A DNA stretch of 64,000 bases, from positions 5,642,001 to 5,706,000 of the forward strand of contig NC_079889.1 in the NCBI RefSeq assembly GCF_029227915.1, read 5' to 3'. Below the pieces are notes generated by a model. That model saw only the letters and a list, made by a program, of their open reading frames with translations, searched no databases and was not told where the DNA came from. Positions 1-11,029 of the stretch are shown here, in pieces. The position numbers were made by a program, and so were the translations under genes. The stretch is from Hydractinia symbiolongicarpus (Eukaryota; Cnidaria; Hydrozoa; Anthoathecata; Hydractiniidae). The number at the start of each line of letters is the position of its first letter. Positions within the stretch are counted from its first letter, which is position 1.

Positions 1-2680
1 CTTACCTCTGTTATTCTTATCTGTTTACTTAACTTCGCATATTATTCAATTCAAAACCCTTAAAAATATTTTTACTATGTCCAGCGGTCTATATTATAAA
101 ATCATAAAAATTATTTGAACGTTTTCGTGGCAACCCTGTGAATCCCAGAATCAGCATAGTTGATAAGCATTTGATATGGTTGTTACTGTAATGCATCATC
201 AAATTCATAATTGAAATTCCAAAACATGAAATTGACAACCAGGTAGGCGTTACAAGCGGAGGACCGAGTGTTCAACATAATCTATTCTCAAAAATAATTA
301 TAATTACAGTTCTTCTTTCGTACTTGTTTTTGACATGCTCTCCATCGTACAGTGTTTATTCCATTGTTGTGTGTACTCGTTATAACAGTAGGTGCAACAC
401 GTTACCCTCGTAATGGTAATTTCATTCGATATTTAGCATAATTACGCTGAAAGTATGAAAAAAAGAAAGAAATTTTAATTGAAACCTTGGTTTTATATGG
501 TTGTGTTTATACACGCTTACAAGCCATGGCAGTAACTAACCACAATATAAGAAAGTGATGTAACTTTCCTAAACCAATTCATATATTTATTCTAAAAGTG
601 GGACAGGAAAATTGTGGCATGACTGGCAATCTTTCATTTATCATTTGCCAAAATATTAAGTTTTGGATTTTAGATTTTTAATCTATTATAGCAGTTTGAA
701 AGAAACTAAGGAATCACTTGCGCCTGTCTTGAATATAAACTCCAAACAAAAGAGGAATGTGTTGAACCGCACCGGCTGTAGGTGGAATTCAGCAATAGCT
801 TTTTCAAAAACAAGAAACAAAGTATGACACATACTATTTCTTTTCATTTTTTTACTTTTATATTGCGTACCCAAGGATGTCATAATTAGGTTTGTTTGTA
901 TAAATTGTGCAAACTTTTATCAGAAAAAGCTACATGGATGCTTAAAAATCAATCTACAGAAGAGTCTTTCAAACACATCGAAGAAGACTTAACAGCTGGA
1001 AGTTTAACTTAGTACGTTTTTTATTGTTTCTGTGTATAGATGGTTTCAGCTTGTGTCATCGGCTTTTAAAAATTGTAACGCGAATGTAATCAATTAATTT
1101 TTGAATTACTCGAAAATTTTGTATTAAATCTGATTGGTTTTTAGGTCGCTCTTTCTTATCTGTTTGTAAAGACGAAAATATGAGCTGTTTTACTATAAAC
1201 AAATGAGTTGCTACGGGCGGAGGCTGAGATCTGGGTCAAAACATGCATAATGTTCAATGTGCATAATGAACAATCGAGCCAGAGAAAAGAAACGGCCACG
1301 ATTGTTAGCTTAACCCTATTGAGCCTGGTGTCGTCCAAACGTATTATGACCGAAAGGGGCATATCTTCCCTTCCATAACTTTTGATAGGCTTATTCACAT
1401 TGAATCAAACTTTATAGCATGTTGTAAAAAGAAGAAAATGGCAACAATATAATTTTAGTCAGCACTAGCACTATCTGCTAAAAATTCAATTTTTTTAGTT
1501 GTAGAGCGATGGGTACTGTAAGTGTCACATGTTTAACAGACTGTGTGTTTAAATATGCCACAAGAATCTGCTAGGAAATTTTTTCAGTTAGTTTAAAATT
1601 ATCTTAGCATAGGCTTTTAAGAAATTACTTTGCTAAAACAAATGGCTATTCCGTCAAAATGCTTCTAAAATTCTTAAATTTTATAAAACTAATGAAGTGT
1701 CCCTCTTACGAATTCTTTTTTAATGCTAACACACTTACACTGGTCCATCCTCTTTAGCTCAACTTATTGCATTTTTGATATTTACATAATGGGCCTGGGA
1801 TGCTCAATCATGACAATGACCACAACAGTAATATAGATAACTTGAGGTAGTAGGCTAAAGCTTGACTTTGATCTTTGACAGTTCTATTTTTTTCCATTGC
1901 TCCTCCTAAAAAAGCAAGGGAACCCATGTTATCTTTCCCATAACTTCACTGTTAAAACGTCAAAATAACGCTATTTGACTCTGAAGGGCCGTTATCTTCT
2001 AAAACACTTTCGTCGGAATCTGAAATCAATTCGTTGTTGTCAGAAAATTTTCCAAGGTCCACTGGATCATCAATCTTACGCGAATTGTCAATTTCAGGTG
2101 GATTTTAATATCAAATGACCGTCAAATGGAGCTTTCTTTCTGGTCAATACTATCGCCTATGCGGACTAAAATATCACTGGTTGTTATCGTAAGTATATGA
2201 GGTTGTTGTCGTAAGTATATCTCAACACAAGTCCTTTTTTCACGCGTTCACGTATAGATGGCATGTTCTAAATTTAGCAAACCAGATCCATCATGATGAA
2301 ACACGTACAATATTATACAAAAGTGGAACTTTCTGTGAAGGATTTCGTCACTACGAGATGTTAATAACTATTTTTTTATTGCCATTTGTAGCTATATTTT
2401 TCTACATGAATCAAGACAGATTGTTTATAACAACTACACTGTTTCGTATAAAAATTTATCACATTACAAAACTATTTTTATTCGTTCTACTACCAAAATA
2501 ACCACCTTTTTAACACACTATCTTCCATTGCTATTTTCTTATTCGCTTTGTTCAACCGAAAATGAGAGGCTTATTGTCTACGTTATCTCTTCAAGATTTA
2601 GGACGCTATTCGAGAAATAAAATTTTAGTGAGTGGAGTCATCTTCGGTATTATGTGCTTAAAAGTACGGGTGATTTCAAT
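1..2680. other. no recognised gene
   Basis: AT-rich sequence with many stops in all frames. The longest open frames (65 and 80 codons, minus strand) have no recognisable motif and look like chance. No RNA gene or clear repeat was seen. Confidence 0.6.
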
Positions 2681-2682
2681 GT

Positions 2683-3492
2683 CCTAATTTCTGAGATACG
2701 GAGAGTAAAGCACTTATGTTATTAACGTCCATGTCATTTGAACAACCAATCATTAACACCACTGTTAGCCGCTGCAGATGCACCGCCTGAACGAAGGGTT
2801 TGTAATCCGAAATTTCTTGGATCTAAGCCTATATTCTTAATCACATCTACAAAAATTTCTCTTGCTCTGGTGCACGAGATAGATTTGTTTGTTTTTCTCA
2901 GTTTATTTCCTGTGGTTATTGCTCAAGATATAAATATTTCCGAATTTTCAGCAATTTCTGCTTTTACTAAATACTGCTTAAGATTCTTAACAGGACACAA
3001 GTCGGAATTATTTTCCGCAATAAACACCGTTGAACCTTTCCTATAAACGTCGGTTTTGCTTTTGCTAATGAAAAATGTCATGTACGTGTCAAAGAAGACG
3101 ATATCAGATCGACTTAAGTTTACAATTTCATTAAATCTGAAGAAGCCACTAAATCCTATCAAGCATATCACTAGTGTCTTTAAATTCTTCAAATCGACAT
3201 TTTTACCTCCCAAATAATTAAAAATCGAATTAAGGTGGTCTACTGTTATAGGATCTTTCTTCTTTACTTGTTGCTTCTTTATTCTCTTTGCCGCCTCAAA
3301 CATGTTTTTAACGACAGGAGCTTCGCAAGGATCATGACATGAAATGATGTTGTGGTGAAATTTTATGGCATAGAAACAGCTTTCGACTATACTAATAGAC
3401 GCATCACCTTGAATTAAGCTCAACAGAAATAATGCTGGAATTTGTCGGCTGGGAAACATTTTAATGAGTACCGATCGGTCCAATCTTTCCAA
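2683..3492 (-). pseudogene. DIRS tyrosine recombinase (broken)
   Basis: The main open frame (3492-2923, 189 codons) contains the box I arginine in GFFRFNEIVNLSRSDI and a following lysine region typical of DIRS recombinases. The reading continues downstream in another frame (about 2900-2735), where the box II motif appears as LQTLRSGGASAAANSG. DIRS proteins normally have HSLRSGG there, so the histidine is replaced. A TGA stands where an arginine codon (CGA) would be expected just before the HG of the next motif, consistent with a CpG-to-TpG mutation. The end near 2683 resembles the usual LLSVS..LG tail. At least one frameshift and one stop make it non-functional. Confidence 0.8.
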
Positions 3493-3659
3493 AGGTTAAA
3501 ATAACAAGCATACTTCTCTAGAGTAGTTGATTCTCGACATTTGTTCAAAGCACTTGGAATTTGATCAGCTAGTACTTTAGGCTTTTTATTTTCATTTGCA
3601 GGAGTTTGTTTTTCAACGTAAGATTTGATAAAGTCTAAATTCAGAGGATAAATATAATT

Positions 3660-4060
3660 ATTATGCAGTTACACTCATCTTTTAGTACAACCCCTGTTTT
3701 TTGCAATTCTGCTAACCTACTTTGTTAACCTGAGCAATCCTGCTAATTTCATTGCGTTTTGCACAACAGGCAACATCCTAATACAGTCCTAATATAATCC
3801 TAATACAGTCGTTTCAATGCCCAGTAAACATCTGCAATCCTGCTGATTCTACCTTTCTTAAAATAATGGGTTAAGCGACCCAAAGTTTATATCCAGTAGC
3901 TATCTGCACTCCTGCTAATGCTACCTTCCTCTTAAACTTGGCCTTGACTGCCCGTCTGTTTACACTTTTCACGATTGTGTTTCCACAGCAGTAGGGATCT
4001 GAAATCTTGCTAACCTACATATTTCGTAACAATTCATGATGTAAAATTTTGTATTTTAGC
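3660..4060. repeat. degenerate short repeats inside DIRS element
   Basis: Five or so diverged copies of a core resembling TGCAATCCTGCTAATNCTACC are spread over about 400 bp, together with a short doubled unit around CCTAATACAGTCCTAATATA. They lie between the RNase H tail and the recombinase of the DIRS copy, where an intact element normally has adjoining or overlapping coding frames. They may be an insertion or an expanded internal repeat. Confidence 0.45.
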
Positions 4061-4064
4061 GCAA

Positions 4065-4702
4065 TCATTGGGTTTTAACGTCAGCAGAGCCAATAAGTGC
4101 ATCACATTTATTTGCCAATCTAACATAATCGCTATTGTTTTTAAAAACACGGTATTCTTTGACAAACGTCTTAAATTTCGAATTTGAGTTTATTAATAAT
4201 GGCCAAAATTTTGCAGATTTCCAGTATGGAACAACTAGCACAGCTATGGCTTTCGACGCTTCCATATGACTTAAAGTTCTCCTCACTAATGACGTAGGCG
4301 GTACTAAGTAATTACTCTCATTTCCCCACGCGACAGTGAACGCATCGACGATCGCTGTTCTGGGACACAACAATCGTGAATTAAATATTGGCCTGGTCTG
4401 CAGATCGGTCAATTTTCAGGGGGGGCATAATCTGTTCAGTGTATTGAAACACCCAATCATCGTAGTCAAAATATTTACTCATTTTATTTGCCAACGGTTT
4501 TGAATGTTATTAATGTGAACAGAATTGCATAAAATTTCCGCCATGTGGAACTAAAGTTTTTCTCATGAACTTTAAAATTCTTAAAACAGGTGTATGTTTT
4601 GCTGTCCGTTCTTATGTGCGCTCCTATAGCGTAATCACTAGCTTCTGAATAAACATCAATTTGTGGGATCCTGTGGGGAATGACTTCTTTTTTGTTAAAC
4701 AT
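4065..4702 (-). pseudogene. DIRS RNase H and downstream region (broken)
   Basis: Two minus-strand frames. The first (4702-4484) contains QIDVYSEASDYAIGAHI, the RNase H start motif with the first catalytic aspartate, followed by an SSTWRKFYAI segment matching the usual S..RE stretch, with lysine replacing the usual glutamate. The second (4412-4065) contains IAVLVVPYWKSAKFWPLL, the signature of the region after RNase H in DIRS and related elements. A frameshift separates them. Belongs to the same polyprotein as the reverse transcriptase just upstream. Confidence 0.8.
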
Positions 4703-4779
4703 TTTAAAATTATCACGCTGAAAGATAATTTCCTTAATAGCCTGATCCTTTTCTTTCAGATTAATTCAAGAATCCCAAG

Positions 4780-5590
4780 TCATTTCTGCATCAATGATTT
4801 TGTATAAATTCTAGTTTTTAACTGAATTAATTCTTTCACAACGAATTTTGTAGAAACAATTTTGACACACATGCTTACTAAATTTCTCACTGTTGAATAC
4901 GGTAAGTTTTCAATGACCGTATCAATACAATCTAAGATTGAGTTAATACGTATTTGAGGGATGGTGAAAACATTTCTATGCAAATATGCTTTAACGCCTA
5001 ACCAGATTACTACTTTTTGTGGATTCCAGACACTTTCATCGTTGTTAACAACGAATCCGCTTTTAAATAAAGTCTCCTGAACAAATTCCGACTGTTTCAA
5101 ACATGTTTCGTATGAGCTTGCGACTCCTAAACCATCATCCAGATACACAGAAATACAAATTGCTCCCTCCCTCCAATATTTAACCAGACAACGCAATACT
5201 TTTGTAAAAATAAATGGGCACAAGTTAAGCCAAAATGTAGAACAGTGAATACGAAATATTTTGTTATCCCTTCAAATTTCAAAGAAAATTCAGGATAAGT
5301 TTGATGTTTTCGAATATATCAATATGGGGATAACCTCGCTTCAGATTAAGCTGAAACATGAAGCTATCCCTCTTTAAGTATTTTTCCTTGGCTCTCCAGT
5401 CACCAAATTTTACTTTATCTTTATATATATGCCTATTTACATGTCTTAAATCCAAGATAAGGCGTTTTTTACCATTACCTTGAGTAGAAACGGATAATGG
5501 GTTTACAGCGTGAGGAGTGAATTCAGTTTCTTTAATCCTTCCACTCTCAAGCAGTTCTTTTGTTGAGGCAGTAACGAATTCTTTTTCCAT
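4780..5590 (-). pseudogene. DIRS reverse transcriptase (broken)
   Basis: The first frame (5590-5279) carries KKRLILDLRHVNRHI, a typical finger motif of DIRS reverse transcriptase. The second (5223-4780) carries the catalytic motif VYLDDGLG, so the two active-site aspartates are still present. The connecting segment (5279-5223) can be read in another frame as a YFVFTVLHFGL-like stretch, which is the expected intervening motif. A frameshift therefore breaks an otherwise recognisable domain. Confidence 0.88.
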
Positions 5591-5599
5591 ACGAACTAA

Positions 5600-6262
5600 T
5601 CTATTTTTTTTAAAATGCGCTTTTTTCGGGGTGGAGAAAAATGGAATTTTGTAGCCATGTTTTAGGATATCTATAATTGCTCTGTTGGCTTTTATGGATT
5701 CCCAAAAGGAACTTTTGTTTTTTTAAATTGCCTTTTACACTTTCCAATTTATTATGCGATTTTGATGTACATGTTTCAGACGAAATTAGAGGAAGTATTA
5801 ACTTATCTTTAAATGTACTTTTATCTTTTAGCTTCGGGGCAGTATTTTCGACAGTGTCTGTTCTTTCCGCAGCTGAAGCAAGTTCCTGTTGGCTTGAAGC
5901 TAGTCGCACTGGGGTGAACAACTCGTCTGAAGTCTGATTCAGCATTCCGAAACTGAATTTTATCTGGAGCTTTGGAGATCGTTGACGATACATCCGAAAA
6001 TTTTGATTTCCTGGTGCGATTAAATGTGTTTTGCTTTTTCTGATGGCACGATTTTCAGCAGCTTTAATTTTTCGCTCGTCTGCAGAGTCGCTAGCCAGGT
6101 TATCTGAGATGTATTCGTCGACAATACTGCACCCTACAATAGATCAGTCAGCAATTTTAATTAATTTGTTCCTTTTTTCAATATTAGAAACTATCTCCTG
6201 TAACATTTTTGTGGATCTGTGCTTAGAGCCTTTCTTTATCAGATCTATTATTTATACCTAGA
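5600..6262 (-). pseudogene. DIRS gag-like and pre-RT region (broken)
   Basis: The open frame at 5993-5610 (127 codons) ends in a segment (KFLLGIHKSQQSNYRY and on) resembling the stretch that precedes reverse transcriptase in DIRS elements. Further upstream on the same strand (6262-6000) an interrupted frame contains DEYISDNLASDSADERKI and AAENRAIRKSK, typical of DIRS gag proteins. A stop interrupts the gag frame. Confidence 0.65.
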
Positions 6263-6436
6263 CTGGTGGACCTCCTTCAGGTAGAGAATGATGCAGAGAA
6301 TGAGTCCTCACACACTTCAATTTCCACAGCAGAAAATAAACAAGCCAAATAAAATCAAATCAACACGAACAAAAAAAAAATAAAGCAAGTGTCTTGTAAA
6401 TATATGTAAATATTCATAGAAGCTTTTTCTGACAAT

Positions 6437-6473
6437 TGTACGTATATATTGGCTGGACCAATATATACGTACA
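6437..6473. repeat. perfect 16-bp hairpin
   Basis: TGTACGTATATATTGG pairs perfectly with CCAATATATACGTACA across a 5-base loop (CTGGA). It lies about 180 bp outside the recognisable gag end of the DIRS copy. Function unknown. It could be part of a small palindromic element. Confidence 0.6.
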
Positions 6474-7424
6474 AAAACGTAAAAAATTTGACCAATCAAA
6501 TTTTTGTTAAATATTTTAATTTCCAAGTCCCTCATTAAGAATCAGCAGGCATGTCAAAAATAAAATGTGTTTTCACATGTGCCAGCTGGATCATCCTATA
6601 TACTCTCAGCAAGTTGCAAAGTCAAGTCATAAAACAACGTAATGCATTTTTGTAGCGAACTGCTCTCTCCGTATACTACATCAGCGAAAACTTGGTTCGG
6701 CTATGACGCATTAGCCTTAAACAAAACGTCCCTAGATTCGTACAAATCTTCTCTGAAAATTAAAGGATCATGTCTAAAATCTCATTAATACGTAAACCTA
6801 CCACCGTTTTCTTTATACATTCGCATCGCCTCCGCAGTTGTAGATATCAAAAAATTGGGGACTTCTGCTGTTTTCCTCGTGGAAATCATGATTTTTTATG
6901 GGAATTCATCCTTCTAGCTCTGGAATACGATGATGATTCCACGACCGTAATAAGAGATTAACTGCATCTTGCGAAACGTATAATATTTTCCCGGATACGC
7001 AATATTTGAAAATCGGATCAGTCAAGTCTAACCTCTTCTCAAAGTCAATGTGCAAAATATCAGGGGCGGATTTCGGATTTTTTTGACTGGTGTAAAATAG
7101 CTAAGAGGCTTAATTGCTTGTCAGGGGATCAAAACAACTGGGGGTTTGGAGGGCGTCTTGGCCTCCCCAACGGACCACCGCCTTTTAACGCCCTCTTATT
7201 GTAAAAACAGCTCCAAAATCAACCCCATAACGAGTCGTTGATAAATCGAATTTTGCACGCCAAAGATGAACGCACGGGTGTCATCTTGTTTTGTTCAGAC
7301 TTTGCACGTAAAAATTAAAACAAAACAGGCTCACAGAGATATACCCACCTCGTTCCCAGAGCATTTTGCCACTCCGTAATTACGGCTTATACAAGACCTT
7401 GGGGACGAGGTTGAGAGATACACA

Positions 7425-8144
7425 TTATCTTTTTTGGAGACAAATTTTTACTGGTGCATTTACACCAGTACTTTTAAGTGGATAATTAACCCTCTGATTT
7501 ACTTCCGGCCAGAACATTTCCGCAACATTATTTTTGTTAAAGTAATCTGCTTGTACGATGCTCTTTTGGTGTGTAGACGAAGATGAGATATAGAAGCTTG
7601 GAAAGTAACTGTTAGTACAAACCATTTTTCGTGGGATTTGTTCCTATAAACTGTACTTGATCAGCGCAGGTCGAAAAACAAACTGATAACTTTCATAACA
7701 ACGTTCACATCCGTAGTTTTGAACAAGCTTTTCGTTCTTCTCAAAGTGGCACCTATATCCAAAATATGGTGCATAGCAAGGTATTTGATTTGTCCGCTCT
7801 AAATCTCCTGTACTTGCCTCGAACACTTCAGGTGCAACAGTCTTTAATGCTCTAGATACACGTCTCTGACTTTTAAAAACGATCTAATGCTACCTTGCAC
7901 TAACTTCCTCCAATAAGTATAGTAATTGGTATGTTACTAATTGGTTCACAAGCTCCACAACAGTATTATCCGAAAGTCCTGTGGTATTACGTTTCATAAA
8001 ATGTCTTCCAACGCTTCTACTTCCTCGACGTCTCATTTGAGGAAACAATGACTTCTAGTATAGTGAAAGTTGGGTATAGGAGGCTTCTCTTTCTATCATA
8101 TTTCGCACTTGTTCTTCATCAGTAAATTCCGTAAATGTTGCCAT
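7425..8144 (-). pseudogene. broken integrase-like DDE transposase
   Basis: Read from an ATG at 8144 downward, one frame gives MATFTEFTDEEQVRNMIERE and then a stop inside the SLY.KSLFPQMRRRG stretch. Later frames give DNTVVELVNQLVTY, RRVSRALKTVAPEVFEAS, then RTNQIPCYAPYFGYRCHFEK and finally FWPEVNQRVNYPLKS. The order and phrases match a family of integrase-core (rve-type) proteins that recurs in animal genomes, notably cnidarians and fish. I recognise it from memory and did not search. The central part with the catalytic acidic residues is largely missing (between about 7640 and 7600), and several frameshifts are present. I could not define terminal repeats. Confidence 0.65.
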
Positions 8145-10190
8145 GCTGTTTTTTTAGCGACAAGTGCGTAATGATATACGGTGTATGCGTGGGACAAGTT
8201 ATGAAAAAAGATTTACTCATATTTGAGTATTTAGAAAACAAATTCATAAACAACAAAAAATTTTAAGATGCGATTTTTAAGATCTGACCTTTTGCGTCAG
8301 AGACAAAAATTTTGGGTGTCAAACATCAGAAAAACACATATCAAATCAAATCTCAGGTCTGTGAAGCAGATCGCAGAAAAAAAAAACTGTATTTGAAAAT
8401 TTATCTCTATATGCATATTATATCAACGCTAAAATTAGATGATATGCTTCTTTTTTATCAAAACAAACATCTGAATTTGAAATAATATATGTTGAATTAG
8501 ACCATGAATCAGCAGCACAAGCCAAAAGTAAACACCTGTCATTGATGTTGTTGGATGATTCTGACTTGTGGTTGGAGTTTGAAACCCGGAGAGATTCATG
8601 CCTTAAAGGAGAAACGTTAATATGCATTTAGATATGAAATTTTATTTTTTATACCTGAGTGTAAAAGCTCATAGCTCAAAAACTCATACGTTATTTTTTC
8701 TTCGTTTAGTTAACTCAAAATTTTAGTAAACAAAGTAAGTTTGTGAGAGTTTGCCAATAAAGTAACTCAATTGCAGAAGACAAATCATACACACTAATAT
8801 TGATCAAAGAAATAATTTCTGCATTTTAATTTTTGAACTTTTATTATTATTAGGCGGAAGGAAAAACTTGCAATGCCTAGGTATCAGCAAAATGCTAACA
8901 AAGGAGCAGTGATATGTTTTCTCAACTTTATTGGTTGTGATGTTTCCCGTGCTTTAACGTCGGATACTATTTTACATTTCCTTATTTTTATGTTATATTG
9001 TAACTACCTATACATGCTATAACATCTGCCACATGTATTTTTTTACTAATGACTGGCTAATAAGTTAGACATAAAGGCTAATGAGATATTTTGTGTATTA
9101 CATAAATTTTCGGCCCATCTCTCATTAATGTTTATTATAAAAGACCACGTGTCTTTTGTTCATGCTTATAAAATCAGCTACTACTTTGTTTGTTGCTTAT
9201 CTGTGTAGGAAAAAAATTAATTTGAGTATTGCAGTTAGTAAAGCTCCCAACAAGGCTTCAGGAAGAAAAAGGTACAAAAGATTTCTTTCCTTTAATTTTT
9301 ACGTTATGTTTTCTCACTACCGAACAAGTATATCGTCCAGTCGTGATAAAAATGACGACAATTGAAGGAAAGCTTGCATGCCTAAATTGGTTTACAGTCT
9401 CTAGAAATAGTTTGAACGGAAATCCATGAATAACAAAAGGCTAAAAATGACTGAGAAGAAGAACAAAAGGAGACACAACAAAGATAGGAAAATATACTTT
9501 AAGCCAAACATTTTCTCTGAATTCGATCACAAATTTGTAATTTATTGTACAATATGTAAGAACTTCTCCCAATTCAATATGAAAATTAGAACAATTTTTG
9601 GTTAAACATGTGAGTAAAATAAGAATAATTAAACCCTAAAGCCAATTTTTTCTAGTTCCAAACGCAAAATAAAAGACTGATGATAATTAAGTTGTTGCTC
9701 ACAAGTACTTCAATATTTGATTAGTTCATTCCTCAGTAAATGTTTTTCGCAAGTGGATGAGCTGAAAAAGAAGAAAATGCAAAATAAGAGTTTTTGCAAA
9801 GATGATTAATAAGCATTAAACACTATTTTTTAACTGCGTAAATTTAAGTCACTTATTCTAGGACCGTGCTCTTCACCAATTTCTCTGGACTAGATAAATC
9901 ATTTGGACCTAAACCTGTTACGCATAGTATTTAGGCATTATCTGACAAGTTTCAATTATAAAAATTTGTTAAAAAGTTGTTGTTGTTTTGTGCGTTTATT
10001 TTTGTGAAATAAAATATTCTGCCAAAAGAACAGTTCATAGGCATCTCCATTATGCAAAACTTTTAAAGGCCAGAAATTATGATTACGGCTGTTAATTTTT
10101 CAAGATAAACTTGTACATGTCATGTGGAAGAAATGGGTAGGCATTCCGGTGTATATTAAATGTATTCATTCTGAACTCCGGACCCACATT
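8145..10190. other. no recognised gene
   Basis: AT-rich intergenic DNA. The short open frames (about 69 codons at 8418-8627 minus and 9156-9365 plus) show no motif or splice support. Confidence 0.5.
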
Positions 10191-10216
10191 GATAACCGTG
10201 TTTAAAACACCGGAGT

Positions 10217-10276
10217 GGTTATATCCTGTATAAATATTCCGAATAATAATTCGGAATATTTATACAGGATATAACC
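10217..10276. repeat. long perfect palindrome (28-bp arms)
   Basis: GGTTATATCCTGTATAAATA and the next 8 bases are perfectly repeated in inverse after a 4-base centre. Shorter inverted words (ACCGGAG and CTCCGGT) flank it at about 10209 and 10287. It probably is a fold-back or MITE-type element. No clear target duplication was found. Confidence 0.75.
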
Positions 10277-10790
10277 GCTAGAAATTCTCCGGTCCGCAAA
10301 ATATTATGTGTTTCTAAATGGCAGTGGATAAACATTTAACACAATTGATTAGCCTGGCAAAAAAACTAATAGGTCAGTTTGTTAAGAGTATTTAAATAAA
10401 ATTATCTAGAAGAAATATGACATCAAAAAATTGCAATTTTGCAAATCTGATTTGAAATTTTACAAGATTGATAGCTTTTTTCCGCCAAGAACTCGTTCGC
10501 TATTTTATAACATTATAGTCACGTGACCAAACGAAGATATTGCGCAGCTAGGACATTTTTAGCTTTCATAGGGATGATGGAAGAAAATAAACCCTACAAG
10601 CAAAGTTGTAAAACTGCTAAGAAGAGGAGTCCAAAGGTATTTTAACAAGTTATCTGCTATAAGCTCCAGCTCCTAACATAAAATATTAACACGCATATTA
10701 CTTATGATTTTAAAAGGTTTAAAGGCAGAAATGCCCTCGCCAAATCAAATTCTGATTTTTTCAGATTATACTTGTTATCTTACTTTAGAA

Positions 10791-11003
10791 ATGGAATCTT
10801 CAACAAAGCTTAGTTTCATCGTCTGTTCAATGTTTCTTCTCGTGATATTTACCAATTACGCTTCTGCTGTGGATTGCATACAAGAAAACTATTGTTTTAA
10901 TCGCTACGAAAATTGTCAAACAACTATCAATGCCGGAGTCGATAAATGGCTAGCTTGTTTAATAGAACGACGCAAGTGCGAAGAAAAATGTCGCACGAAG
11001 TAA
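10791..11003 (+). CDS. small secreted six-cysteine protein
   Basis: A 70-residue product. Residues 1-26 form a good signal peptide (basic start, hydrophobic core FIVCSMFLLVIF, cleavage after ASA). The mature part is about 44 residues with six cysteines spaced C-x5-C-x6-C-x13-C-x6-C-x3-C, rich in charged residues, ending CEEKCRTK. An in-frame ATG lies 29 codons upstream (10704). I prefer the ATG at 10791 because it starts the signal peptide directly, and it follows a plausible splice acceptor (CTTACTTTAG) for a 5' UTR intron. The paired cysteines fit a disulfide-bonded helical hairpin. I do not recognise the family, and the sequence alone cannot tell a defence peptide, venom component or signalling peptide. 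Confidence 0.6.
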   Translation: MESSTKLSFIVCSMFLLVIFTNYASAVDCIQENYCFNRYENCQTTINAGVDKWLACLIERRKCEEKCRTK

Positions 11004-11029
11004 CAGATATATATTCAACCATAAAATAT

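Larger units (their letters stand above)
2683..6262 (-). mobile_element. degraded DIRS-type (tyrosine recombinase) retrotransposon
   Basis: Read on the minus strand, the order is gag-like (about 6262-5600), reverse transcriptase (5590-4780), RNase H and its downstream tail (4702-4065), then a tyrosine recombinase (3492-2683). This content and order are typical of DIRS elements, which integrate with a recombinase rather than a DDE integrase. The copy is broken by several frameshifts and stops, so it is not autonomous. A stretch of degenerate short repeats (3660-4060) lies between the RNase H tail and the recombinase. I did not find the terminal or internal complementary repeats that define DIRS ends, so both borders are approximate. 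This recombinase is unrelated in detail to those of genes A and B further right. Confidence 0.85.

Noticed and set aside
937-1011. Short coding-like stretch LKNQSTEESFKHIEEDLTAG.. ending in TAG
   Set aside because: No acceptor or partner exon was identified. Likely chance.
7065-7215. CAGGGGCGGAT start resembling a hAT-type MITE end
   Set aside because: No matching inverted end or target duplication was found nearby.
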